From Deltaproteobacteria bacterium (GTDB lineage: Bacteria > Desulfobacterota > Binatia > UBA9968), in assembly GCA_005879435.1 (NCBI GenBank), contig VBKX01000593.1, forward strand, positions 1-6,486: a DNA stretch of 6,486 bases, given 5' to 3'. The first letter of the stretch is position 1; each line of letters opens with the position of its first letter. Shown here in pieces: positions 1 to 5,384 of the stretch. The notes beneath the pieces are model-generated. The model had not been told where the DNA came from, did not search any database, and saw only the letters and a list, made by a program, of their open reading frames with translations. Both the position numbers and the translations under genes were made by a program.

Positions 1-189
1 AGCACCACATTTGGCGCAACGCCAGTCTGGCTCGTCACCCAATACGACACAACCCCCAAGCAAAACCTCGCCAAGAGCGGCCCGCGCCAAGGTCTCGGCG
101 GTGGGCAGGCCATAGACCACGGGTAAAATCTCGTGGCTGCCGCATTGTTTGCACCTCTTCGTAGCTTCCGGGGTTTCGATGCTATCCAT
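1..189 (-). CDS. Small zinc-ribbon protein, conserved hypothetical (3' end outside window)
   Basis: The first 63 codons of a gene that leaves the window at its left edge. Two CxxC pairs are visible, CKQC at residues 13-16 and CAKC at 59-62, enclosing a conserved-looking core (VVYGLPTAETL, then GEVLLGGCVVLGDEPDW). That is the layout of a small family of bacterial zinc-ribbon proteins of unknown function, in which a cysteine-pair ribbon brackets a YGLP...GGCV segment; I recognise the pattern from memory, not from a search. The ATG at 189 is chosen because an in-frame stop lies just upstream at 205-207. No strong ribosome binding site precedes it. It sits 135 bp downstream of the next minus-strand gene, so it may or may not be co-transcribed. 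The two CxxC pairs imply one bound zinc; partner and role cannot be read from the sequence. Confidence 0.8.
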   Translation of the reverse strand, partial: MDSIETPEATKRCKQCGSHEILPVVYGLPTAETLARAALGEVLLGGCVVLGDEPDWRCAKCGA

Positions 190-267
190 GATTCGGCAAC
201 CGCGTCACGGGTTTAACATTTCCTCATCATGGACGCCGCCGCCAGGGGGATTACGAAAAGGAAGCGT

Positions 268-286
268 GGCCAGCTGCGCTGTGGCC
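268..286 (-). terminator. Weak hairpin downstream of the small exported-protein gene
   Basis: GGCCA and TGGCC arms can pair around a 9-base loop, about 40 bp after the stop of the 325-591 gene. On the minus strand a short pyrimidine stretch ending in TTTT (256-263) follows. The stem is short and the T run is displaced, so this is only a possible terminator. Confidence 0.25.
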
Positions 287-324
287 GTCGTCAGCACCGC
301 TGGTACGCTAAAGATTTGTTTGGT

Positions 325-591
325 CTATTTACCGGTCAGGGACGCTTGCACCTTTTTAAACGTATCCAGATTTTTCTGTAGCCCAGTGATATGGTCCTGC
401 ATCTCGACGATGGAAGAACCAAATTGTGCTACCGACCCGACCGGGCCGCCCATCTTTCCGGCTTTTTCCATCAGCCCGCCCACCTGGGCCTCAGCCTGGC
501 GCTGCGTCATCGAGCCGCAAACGTAACCCAGCCCGAAGACTCCCACGATAACGGCGGTCATCAATCCCCGAGAAAATGTTTTCTTTGTCAT
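325..591 (-). CDS. Small exported or membrane-anchored protein of unknown function
   Basis: An 88-residue protein with a basic N-terminus (MTKKTFSRG) and one hydrophobic segment at about residues 9-27. A possible signal-peptidase site follows near AEA (about 33-35), so it is either secreted or held by an N-terminal anchor. The mature part has a Gly/Met-rich stretch (GGLMEKAGKMGG, about 38-49) and then a polar, probably helical C-terminus (EMQDHITGLQKNLDTFKKVQ) that could form a short coiled coil. The start is well supported: AAGGAGGT lies 4 bases before the ATG, a near-perfect Shine-Dalgarno sequence, which suggests strong translation. I do not recognise the family. It is separated from its neighbours by 135 and 179 bp, so it may be a single-gene transcript. 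Confidence 0.72.
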   Translation of the reverse strand: MTKKTFSRGLMTAVIVGVFGLGYVCGSMTQRQAEAQVGGLMEKAGKMGGPVGSVAQFGSSIVEMQDHITGLQKNLDTFKKVQASLTGK

Positions 592-770
592 AACGACCTC
601 CTTATAATATGAAGATAGTAATTATTGAGCGATTCCGCCTTGTAAATGTAGCAGTCGCGCTTTTGATTAACGCCTACGATTATTCCTATAGCTTACGGCC
701 CCGCGGTTGTATAGAGGAGATCATGTGCAATGAGAGCGCCCGCGGAGCGGACACATAACAAAGTCTACTG

Positions 771-1175
771 CTACTCCGCGATCTCGTCATAGCCGCGACT
801 GAGGAACTGGACGAAACAGAAACCGTGGCCGAAGGGATCAGCCATCAGCGCGAGCTTGCCCCACTTGTGCGTAGCGATGGGTTGTTCGAGCCGTGCCCCA
901 GCGACTTTAGCTCTCTCCACCGCCGGTTCGATTTCATCAACGATAAAATCAAGATGGACTGGCGTCCAGTGCCGCCGGTAACTTCGCCGCTGCGAGGTTG
1001 TATCTGAGGCCGGCGTCCCAGGTGATTTGACGAGCAGATAGATTGGCGCCGAACTCCCGAGCATCTCTACTCCCAAGGCTCCGAAGCACCGGCCGACCTT
1101 CAGTCCAAGCGCAGAAGTGTAAAAGCGGACTGCTTTGTCGAGTTCGTCAACGTCGAGATTTATCAGGAGATCCAT
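771..1175 (-). CDS. VOC (glyoxalase/bleomycin-resistance fold) family protein
   Basis: A 134-residue protein of the vicinal oxygen chelate fold. An N-terminal beta strand (MDLLINLDVDELDKAVRFY) opens the first beta-alpha-beta-beta-beta module, with FY/ALGLKVG at about 18-28. The second module has HWTPVHLDFIVDEIEPAVERAKVAGA (about 69-94) and ends in ADPFGHGFCFVQF (112-124). His74 in PVHLDF is a candidate metal ligand, but the full ligand set cannot be assigned by eye. Family members include glyoxalases, dioxygenases and antibiotic-binding proteins; the substrate here is unknown. I start at the ATG at 1175, not the in-frame ATG at 1247. The family usually begins at this strand, and the extra 24 codons would be encoded by a perfect hairpin (1206-1235) and resemble no domain. 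No strong ribosome binding site precedes 1175, which weakens the start call. Confidence 0.85.
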   Translation of the reverse strand: MDLLINLDVDELDKAVRFYTSALGLKVGRCFGALGVEMLGSSAPIYLLVKSPGTPASDTTSQRRSYRRHWTPVHLDFIVDEIEPAVERAKVAGARLEQPIATHKWGKLALMADPFGHGFCFVQFLSRGYDEIAE

Positions 1176-1205
1176 GACACATCGTCCATTGTGGCAGCGG
1201 TTTGA

Positions 1206-1235
1206 GTTCAGCGGAGCCAAAGGCCTCCGCTGAAC
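1206..1235. repeat. Perfect inverted repeat in the VOC gene leader
   Basis: Arms GTTCAGCGGAG (1206-1216) and CTCCGCTGAAC (1225-1235) are exact reverse complements over 11 bp, with an 8-base loop that can add two more pairs. It lies 30 bp upstream of the VOC start codon, inside the 263-bp divergent region shared with the MlaC gene. No T tract follows on either strand, so it is not a standard intrinsic terminator. It could be a leader RNA structure, an operator or a dispersed genomic hairpin repeat. Confidence 0.7.
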
Positions 1236-1356
1236 GAGGACCGACATCGACGGTGATGAATTTTCTAGTACGGTCTATTAGATTGTGCAGGATTAAAAAG
1301 AAAATTGAAGGAGGGCGCGTGGAAAAATCGACCAGCCAAGGGAAAGAAGACTAAGT

Positions 1357-1376
1357 CACAAGTATGGTCCCTTGTG
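1357..1376. promoter_or_regulatory. Possible operator: short inverted repeat upstream of the MlaC gene
   Basis: CACAAG-N8-CTTGTG forms a 6-bp dyad 62 bp before the MlaC start codon. Its right half also overlaps a CCCTTG that can pair with CAAGGG at 1337-1342. The size and spacing would suit a dimeric regulator, but dyads this short arise by chance. A weak sigma70-like pair lies just after it (TTGATT at 1382-1387, TACTCT at 1404-1409, 16-bp spacing). Confidence 0.25.
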
Positions 1377-1438
1377 CTTCATTGATTGGGGCGAAGTTTA
1401 GGGTACTCTCAATGAAATAAGTGAGGAGTAGCTTCCGT

Positions 1439-2038
1439 ATGAAATTCAAAACTCGGTTGTCTCTATCAATGGTCGCGGTTTCGATATTGGTTTGCAGTGG
1501 CAAAGCGGCCAACGCCGGCGAACCGACTGAAGCAATTCGCGGCGCGGTGAACCAAGGTGTCGAGATTTTGAAGAATGCCAAGCTCGACAATCAAAAACAA
1601 CGAGCTCAAGTCATCGATCAATTGCGACAAGTGGTTTACCCGTTATTTGACTTCAATGAGATGGCCATGCGTTCGCTCGGGGCAAATTGGCGCCGCCTGA
1701 ATCCGCAGCAGCGCAAAGAGTTCGTCTCGACCTTTACGGCTTTGCTGGAAAAAACCTATGCGAATCAGATCGACCTTTATAATGGGCAACAGGTAATTTA
1801 CACCGGCGAAACCGTCGATGGCGATTACGCGCAAGTCAATTCTCGGATCATCGACAAGAACGGTCAAACCTATTCCGTCGTTTACAAGCTGCATAGAGTC
1901 GATGGCAAGTGGAGAATCTACGACGTCGTTGCGGAGAATATTAGTTTGGTCAACAACTACCGCGCGCAGTTCAATCGCGTGATTGCAAAGTCCTCATTCG
2001 AAGAGCTCTTGAAGATGATGAAACAGCAGGCGAGTTAG
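1439..2038 (+). CDS. MlaC/Ttg2D family periplasmic phospholipid-binding protein
   Basis: A 199-residue protein with the usual MlaC length and layout. A Sec signal peptide (basic MKFKTR, hydrophobic core about 7-20) ends at a likely cleavage site after ANA (residue 26). Family landmarks are FDFNEMAMRSLGANW (70-84), the QQRKEF stretch (90-95), YTGETVDGDYAQV (121-133) and the closing WRIYDVVAENISLVNNY (158-174). MlaC carries phospholipids between inner- and outer-membrane Mla complexes; the hopanoid-associated HpnM proteins share the domain, so mlaC is not assigned as a symbol. GAGGAG ends 10 bases before the ATG at 1439. A GTG six codons upstream is rejected because the ribosome binding site would lie inside the gene. 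No mlaB, D, E or F gene adjoins it, so it is an orphan here. It is the only plus-strand gene, diverging from the VOC gene and converging on the 2116-2604 gene. Confidence 0.92.
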   Translation: MKFKTRLSLSMVAVSILVCSGKAANAGEPTEAIRGAVNQGVEILKNAKLDNQKQRAQVIDQLRQVVYPLFDFNEMAMRSLGANWRRLNPQQRKEFVSTFTALLEKTYANQIDLYNGQQVIYTGETVDGDYAQVNSRIIDKNGQTYSVVYKLHRVDGKWRIYDVVAENISLVNNYRAQFNRVIAKSSFEELLKMMKQQAS

Positions 2039-2041
2039 CAC

Positions 2042-2077
2042 GGCGGAAATCGAGGCAACTCTAGCTCGAGTTCCGCC
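2042..2077. terminator. Hairpin between convergent genes, probably a bidirectional terminator
   Basis: GGCGGAA (2042-2048) pairs with TTCCGCC (2071-2077), then after one mismatch TCGAG (2050-2054) pairs with CTCGA (2065-2069). That is 12 pairs around a 10-base loop. It begins 3 bases after the MlaC stop codon and lies 38 bp beyond the stop of the opposing gene. There is no clear T tract on either side, so termination efficiency is uncertain. Confidence 0.45.
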
Positions 2078-2115
2078 TCAAATCGGCGCGCAAAGCAGTG
2101 GCGACGCATCGACCG

Positions 2116-2604
2116 TCAACTCGCCGGCTGCTCCAATGCGAATGCGATTTGCCTGAGCACATTTTTTTCTGCTTCTGAGACCCGCTCGCCACCGAATCCG
2201 AAGACACCGCCTTCGTTCGATGCTTCGGCGACCCGCCGGCCAATAGTTAATAGCCATTTTTTAAACTCATCTGCCTCCTCGGCCTTGACCTTGCGGTTGA
2301 GGAGATCATTCACGGCTCTCACGTGATTCAGCGCCGACTGCTTACACTGCTCCGGATCTTTTAAGCCTTGGGGCGGTTCTGGTTTCGTTTGCCGCGCTTT
2401 TAGATCGGCAGCCAACTCTGCGATCAGCGGGTTGGAGCTACCCTTCTGCAGCATTTCCGCCATAGCCATCCCCATCGATAACATCTCTTTCATCACGCCC
2501 CATGGCCCATTGGGGCTCGCACAGGTAACCGCTAGTCCAACCATAGGCGCAGCGGCGACAATTGTTTTCCACTCCTCCGGGGTGAAATCAGCTTTGCTTG
2601 CCAT
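2116..2604 (-). CDS. Conserved helical protein of unknown function
   Basis: A 162-residue protein, soluble-looking and mostly helical. The N-terminal part (FTPEEWKTIVAAAPMVGLAV, 7-26) leads into PNGPWGVMKEML (31-42). A charged, proline-containing linker follows at about 65-85, then a second helical part ending in EGGVFGFGGERVSEAEKNVL (131-150). The EEWK and GFGG-RVSEAE motifs recall a family of uncharacterised bacterial proteins, seen for instance in cyanobacteria and proteobacteria. This is recollection without a search, and no function is known to me. I start at the ATG at 2604 because ACAGGAGG lies 8 bases before it; the upstream ATG at 2634 would put that site inside the gene. It is convergent with the MlaC gene and has 327 bp without a clear gene on its other side, so it is probably transcribed alone. 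Confidence 0.78.
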   Translation of the reverse strand: MASKADFTPEEWKTIVAAAPMVGLAVTCASPNGPWGVMKEMLSMGMAMAEMLQKGSSNPLIAELAADLKARQTKPEPPQGLKDPEQCKQSALNHVRAVNDLLNRKVKAEEADEFKKWLLTIGRRVAEASNEGGVFGFGGERVSEAEKNVLRQIAFALEQPAS

Positions 2605-2931
2605 CGATATTGCCTCCTGTTTCTGTCGATCCATGCCCAGTGCATTCCACCCGGACAGGACACGATCGCCCTTGATTCGGCGGCGCGGCTACGAGTTGCG
2701 TCTCAAATCGTGAACGCTGTGGCACGCGTGCCTAAATAATACGATGCACTAATCATCTGCCGGGTTCTAGAGACCGGGCGAACACTCGGGCACGTTCAGG
2801 AGGACGATGAATTCAAAACGCCCCGAGGAGATGCGCTTCGCCTCTTGAGATAACTGAGCGAGTTCTCCAGTACGAATGGTCAATCACAACTTAGCCTGCC
2901 GCCGGCGCTCCGCCGGGTGAGACGACCCGCA
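2605..2931. other. 327-bp stretch without a convincing gene
   Basis: This lies between two minus-strand genes. On the plus strand AGGAGG with good spacing precedes an ATG at 2807, but that frame closes after 13 codons (stop at 2846-2848). On the minus strand a 38-codon frame (2767-2883, TTG start, TIRTGELAQLSQEAKRIS... then FEFIVLLNVPE) looks somewhat protein-like but has no ribosome binding site or recognised relatives. Either could be a remnant. A GC-rich hairpin sits at 2902-2916. The stretch should also contain the promoter of the 2116-2604 gene, but I cannot place one with confidence. Confidence 0.4.
2902..2916 (-). terminator. GC-rich hairpin after the DoxX gene
   Basis: CCGGCG and CGCCGG arms pair perfectly over 6 bp around a 3-base loop, 15 bp past the DoxX stop codon. 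No T tract follows on the minus strand. The position suits a transcript end; the sequence alone is weak support. Confidence 0.3.
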
Positions 2932-3294
2932 TTACGGCGCCAGGCGCCAGCGGCCGTAAGCGACGAACGCACAGAGGAGCCCCACCACCAACGGCATCAG
3001 CGCCGATGCGACATCACCAGCCGCCAACGTGTACGCCACCGCGCCGATCATAACGATCGTCAGCCCGGCGGCAGCCAGCGGTGTCAGACCCGGCCGTATG
3101 CGCAGGAGCCGAGGGAGGATCAGGCCGATCGCTCCAAGCAGCTCGACGACTGCCGTGAAACGCAAGAACCAGCCCGGCAGCGGTAGCGGCATCTGCTTCA
3201 GCATCTCCTCGATCGGCATGACCAGCTTCACGCCGCCGGCAAACAAAAACAGCGCCGCGAGCAGCGCCTGAACGATCCACAGTGCTATGTTCAT
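2932..3294 (-). CDS. DoxX family integral membrane protein
   Basis: A 120-residue inner-membrane protein with four hydrophobic segments, at about residues 3-20, 43-61, 70-91 and 97-113. The FAGGVKL motif (18-24) closes the first segment and an acidic residue (E51, in VVELLGAIGL) lies in the second, as is usual for the DoxX family and its DoxX_2 relatives. Family members have been linked to redox and stress functions (for example in mycobacteria), but most, including this type, have no assigned reaction. GGAGGAAA ends 6 bases before the ATG, a strong ribosome binding site. The gene follows a good terminator at 3414-3442 and a 133-bp gap, so it probably has its own promoter and is not part of the SRPBCC/VOC unit. 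It is only distantly similar to the second DoxX-like gene at 4669-5103. Confidence 0.88.
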   Translation of the reverse strand: MNIALWIVQALLAALFLFAGGVKLVMPIEEMLKQMPLPLPGWFLRFTAVVELLGAIGLILPRLLRIRPGLTPLAAAGLTIVMIGAVAYTLAAGDVASALMPLVVGLLCAFVAYGRWRLAP

Positions 3295-3413
3295 GTTAGG
3301 TTTCCTCCGTCGCGACTCACCGCGGTTTCCGCGCGGCCAGTTGCGATACTTGATGTCATTTGGATTATCCTTATCTCAGGCGTTCTTATAAAAATCTTCA
3401 ACGATCCGTGAAT

Positions 3414-3442
3414 AAAAAGTCGGCGCCCTACTTCTTGGGCGC
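3414..3442 (-). terminator. Intrinsic terminator overlapping the SRPBCC-1 stop codon
   Basis: On the minus strand GCGCCC (3442-3437) pairs with GGGCGC (3428-3423) around an 8-base loop that holds the start of the TAG stop codon. Four bases later a run of five T follows (3418-3414). The 5' arm is the codons for the Ala-Pro near the C-terminus. The paralogous gene at 5385-5924 has the same first arm (GCGCCC) but lacks the second arm and the T run, in line with read-through there. Confidence 0.65.
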
Positions 3443-3968
3443 TGCTTCCACTACGGCTTTCATCTGCGCCAGGCCCTGCTCGAATTGACCGCCGACCATT
3501 TTATCCATGTTCATGAACAGGCAGACTGCCTTGGCTATGAAATTGTTTTTACCTTCCATGCTCCACGTCACGGCGGTTCGATTGCCTTCAGGCTTGAATG
3601 TGAACTCCGCGGAATTGGTGGCTTCGAAGGGCCTCAGGAATTCGAGCTTGATCCTGATCAGATCGCTCGGACGGCTCTCGGTGATCGTCATGCTTCCTTC
3701 GCCGACCTCCTTATTGCCTGCCCATTTAAAGATGGCTCCGGTTCCTGTCGACGGGCCTTCGAAAGTCGCCTTCGCTGCCGGATCGAGTTTTGCCCACGGG
3801 GACCATGCCTCCCAGTTATGAAAATCGTTCACCTGCGCAAATACCGCTGGAGCAGGAGCGGAGATGGTAGCGCTGCGCACCGATGCGGAACTCCGATGGC
3901 TGCAAGGCAACGACGACGACAAACACGACAATGATTGCTGCGATAGCGATGAGGAATTTTTTGAGCAT
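3428..3968 (-). pseudogene. Membrane-anchored SRPBCC family protein, copy 1, with a one-base frameshift
   Basis: From the ATG at 3968 (GGAGAAAG ribosome binding site just upstream) the frame encodes MLKKFL, a long hydrophobic segment (about residues 5-22) and QPSEFRI. It then goes out of frame. The remaining residues, RSATISAP onward to EAAPKK, are in the next frame. Comparison with the copy at 5385-5924 places one extra base at about 3879-3881 (a GG in ATCGGTGCG where ATC GTG CGC is expected). Removing it restores 179 codons, exactly the paralog's length, with 121 of 179 residues identical by hand alignment. The domain is a START/Bet v1-like polyketide-cyclase fold: FAQVNDFHNWEAWSPW, GAIFKWAGNKEVGEG, ESRPSDLIRI, AEFTFKPEG, TWSMEG. 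The anchor suggests a periplasm-facing domain, which is inference. It follows the VOC gene by 28 bp, so the two form one unit. The frameshift is either real decay or a sequence error. An in-frame ATG at 3931 has no ribosome binding site. Confidence 0.85.
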
Positions 3969-3996
3969 GGGACTTTCTCCAGCCGACCCCCGTCAG

Positions 3997-4476
3997 CTAC
4001 AGCGTCTTATTAAGGTAAGCACGCCTCAAAGTTTCTATGTCAATTTTGTCCATTTGAAGCATTGCCTGCATGACTCTTTTTGATTTCTCGGCATCTTTGT
4101 CTTGCAACATCTCGCCTAAAGCAGGAGGAATGATTTGCCATGACAGACCATAATTGTCTTTTAGCCAGCCGCATCTTTGTTTTTCCCCGCCGGCAGAAAG
4201 TTTCTCCCAAAGCTCGTCTATTTCTGGCTGCGTCTCGCACTCCACGAAGAAAGATATGGCGGGCGAGAAAGTGAACATCGGACCGCCGTTTAGTGCGTAA
4301 AATTCTTGTCCATCGAGTTGGAATATCGCGGACATTACCGTCCCCTTCGGTCCCGGCCCTGCTTCTCCATATCGAGTAACGTTCACAACCTTTGAATTTT
4401 TAAAAATAGCAACATAAAAATTCATCGCCTCTTCGGCTTTGCCATCGAACCACAAGAATGGGGTAATTTTTTGCAT
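3997..4476 (-). CDS. VOC family protein, PhnB / '3-demethylubiquinone methyltransferase-like' type
   Basis: A 159-residue protein of the PhnB-like subfamily of the VOC fold. It opens with ITPFLWFDGKAEEAMNFYVAIF (4-25), the usual LWFDG-AEEA-FY signature. TRYGEAGPGPKGTVMSAIFQLDGQEF follows (34-59), and the second module has SFFVECETQPEIDELW (75-90) and the diagnostic CGWLKDNYGLSWQIIP (102-117). Databases often label these as ubiquinone methyltransferases, but they lack a methyltransferase domain; function is generally unproven. AAAGGAG ends 5 bases before the ATG at 4476, which is preferred over an ATG at 4491 that precedes the ribosome binding site. It is the first gene after the promoter-like element at 4594-4622, with a leader of about 110 bases, and is followed 28 bp later by SRPBCC copy 1. 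A 7-bp hairpin (3981-3987 with 3992-3998, one G-U) lies in that gap. Confidence 0.92.
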   Translation of the reverse strand: MQKITPFLWFDGKAEEAMNFYVAIFKNSKVVNVTRYGEAGPGPKGTVMSAIFQLDGQEFYALNGGPMFTFSPAISFFVECETQPEIDELWEKLSAGGEKQRCGWLKDNYGLSWQIIPPALGEMLQDKDAEKSKRVMQAMLQMDKIDIETLRRAYLNKTL

Positions 4477-4512
4477 ATCGTCTCCTTTCAAATTCTTGCT
4501 TTAATCTGAATT

Positions 4513-4560
4513 CTATTTCTTATCTTTGCCCGGTAACCACTTATTCTTTCCTGTGTTCAT
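4513..4560 (-). other. Possible 15-codon leader ORF before the VOC gene
   Basis: MNTGKNKWLPGKDKK followed by TAG, preceded by GGGAAACT. It starts 33 bases after the -10-like CGTCGT. At a closely matching place after the second copy of the element (37 bases) there is a 13-codon ORF, and the bases just before both ATGs agree (GACC-GGAAAC-ATGA). It could be a leader peptide, the relic of a lost first gene, or chance. Translation is unproven. Confidence 0.3.
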
Positions 4561-4593
4561 AGTTTCCCGGTCCATGTTTTGTTTTTCATCTCG

Positions 4594-4622
4594 ACGACGA
4601 AGGAAGAAGTTCGTCCGGGACA
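4594..4622 (-). promoter_or_regulatory. ECF-sigma-like promoter B for the VOC / SRPBCC-1 unit
   Basis: On the minus strand TGTCCCG (4622-4616), a 16-base spacer and CGTCGT (4599-4594). The same two blocks with exactly the same spacing occur at 6053-6081. TGTC-type -35 and CGTC-type -10 blocks with about 16-17 bp between them are known for ECF sigma factors of groups such as ECF41 and ECF42. The third to seventh bases differ from the published versions I recall, so I do not name the group. It lies 47 bp after the DoxX-like stop and about 118 bp before the VOC start codon. Confidence 0.6.
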
Positions 4623-4658
4623 GTTGCGAATTCTTGCTCTATGAATGGGGTGCGGTGA

Positions 4659-4680
4659 CTGCGGCGTGCTAACGCCGCAG
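4659..4680 (-). terminator. Hairpin spanning the DoxX-like stop codon
   Basis: CTGCGGCGT (4659-4667) and ACGCCGCAG (4672-4680) are perfect 9-bp arms around a 4-base loop that contains most of the TAG stop. It ends the SRPBCC-2 / DoxX-like unit and lies 36 bp before the next promoter-like element. No T tract follows, so it may act as a transcript-end stabiliser or a weak terminator. Confidence 0.5.
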
Positions 4681-5103
4681 AGGAACGAGCGCGCGCAACC
4701 GTTCGTCGCGCAAGTAAAGCCCGCCCCAAAGCAGCACCGCGAGATAGACCGGAAACAAGATGTGGCTGAAGAGCGGACTTCCCACGCGCACATGCGTGGC
4801 AATGGCGCCGCCGAGATAGCCGGTCAACAGAATCGCGCCGAAAACGGCCGTGCGCGGAATCACGTAGAGAACGGTGCAGGCGAGAAGGACGATGCCAAGA
4901 CCGACAAGGACGCTTTCGGGATAGCCGAGCTGAACGGTGCCCTCAACGACCGGCGCGGGTTTCACCAATTTACCGACGCCGTCCGCGAACAAGAACAGCG
5001 CAGGCAGAGCGCTCATGATGCGCCCGGTCCAAAGTCTCCCCCTCGAGAGAGGAGCAGATTGAGCATATGATTTGCTCGCGTGAATTGTACTAGTCGTTTC
5101 CAT
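4669..5103 (-). CDS. DoxX-like (DoxX_2 type) membrane protein
   Basis: A 144-residue protein with a polar N-terminal extension of about 24 residues and four membrane segments at about 27-44, 64-82, 86-104 and 112-130. Family landmarks are LWTGRIMSALPALFLFADGVGKLVKP (24-49), the VQLGYPES loop (57-64), YVIPRTAVFGAILLTGYLGGA-ATHVR (80-106) and the closing LWGGLYLRDERLRAL (125-139). The GYLGGA-ATHVR stretch is typical of DoxX_2-type proteins, which are common next to SRPBCC and YciI-type genes. No reaction is established for them. AAAGGGA ends 8 bases before the ATG. It begins 13 bp after the corrected end of the AHSA1 remnant, so it was probably translated as part of the unit started at promoter A. 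The last codons form half of a strong hairpin. Confidence 0.92.
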   Translation of the reverse strand: METTSTIHASKSYAQSAPLSRGRLWTGRIMSALPALFLFADGVGKLVKPAPVVEGTVQLGYPESVLVGLGIVLLACTVLYVIPRTAVFGAILLTGYLGGAIATHVRVGSPLFSHILFPVYLAVLLWGGLYLRDERLRALVPLRR

Positions 5104-5116
5104 GGTGTCTTCCCTT

Positions 5117-5352
5117 TCAGCTCATTGTCACGAGCGCCACAAGGTGGTCGGCGCCGCCCGGCCGAACGTCAAGTTCCACGACGGATGTCGTATAGGGCAG
5201 AGGCGCGAACCCTGCTTGAGGAGTTCGGGATCTGTCCACGCCTTGAACACGCGTTCACGCGGCGCGTCGATGATGCGTGCGCTGACGAGCTCCCGGTCCG
5301 ACGTCATCGTTGCGGCAAAACCGGTGTCTTTTTCAGCTATTCTCGCAGCCAT
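5117..5352 (-). pseudogene. Broken AHSA1-type SRPBCC gene: one-base deletion plus lost 3' half
   Basis: The ATG at 5352 has GGAG close upstream. The N-terminal part reads DRELVSARIIDAPRERVFKAWTDPELLKQ, the classic opening of AHSA1 (activator of Hsp90 ATPase-like) SRPBCC proteins. The frame then turns into unrelated residues and stops at 5128. In the next frame the family sequence resumes as FAPLPYTTSVVELDVRPGGA. A missing T between 5211 and 5212 (CAG GG TTC for CAG TGG TTC) explains this and would restore the conserved Trp. Even corrected, the protein ends after about 78 residues (stop at 5117), about half the family's usual 140-160, so the second half of the domain is absent. It lies 32 bp after SRPBCC-2 and directly before the DoxX-like gene. 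A sequence error could explain the frameshift but not the truncation. Confidence 0.85.
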
Positions 5353-5384
5353 GTTTCTCCGCTGGTCGAGTGGAAGTCATCGTG

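Noticed and set aside
603..608. TATAAT on the plus strand
   Set aside because: No plausible -35 or plus-strand gene follows; it overlaps the leader and ribosome binding site region of the minus-strand gene at 325-591.
723..758. Eleven-codon plus-strand ORF with AGGAG upstream
   Set aside because: Too short to support, and it lies just past the end of the opposite-strand VOC gene; probably chance.
1176..1247. Longer N-terminus for the VOC gene from the ATG at 1247
   Set aside because: The added 24 codons are largely the perfect hairpin at 1206-1235, match no VOC feature and have no ribosome binding site; the family normally begins at MDLLINLDV.
2629..2657. TGTCCGG on the minus strand upstream of the 2116-2604 gene as a third copy of the promoter element
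   Set aside because: No CGTC block occurs at the required distance of about 16 bases.
2917..3280. Several open frames overlapping the DoxX gene on both strands
   Set aside because: Arg/Gln- or Arg/Asp-rich shadow translations; the DoxX frame has the membrane segments and ribosome binding site.
3901..3934. Repetitive GACGAC/ACAACG tracts at the 5' ends of both SRPBCC genes as simple repeats
   Set aside because: They are the codons for the Val/Ile-rich membrane segment.
4645..5070. Plus-strand open frame opposite the DoxX-like gene
   Set aside because: Highly charged and low in complexity, as expected for the reverse strand of a hydrophobic membrane protein.
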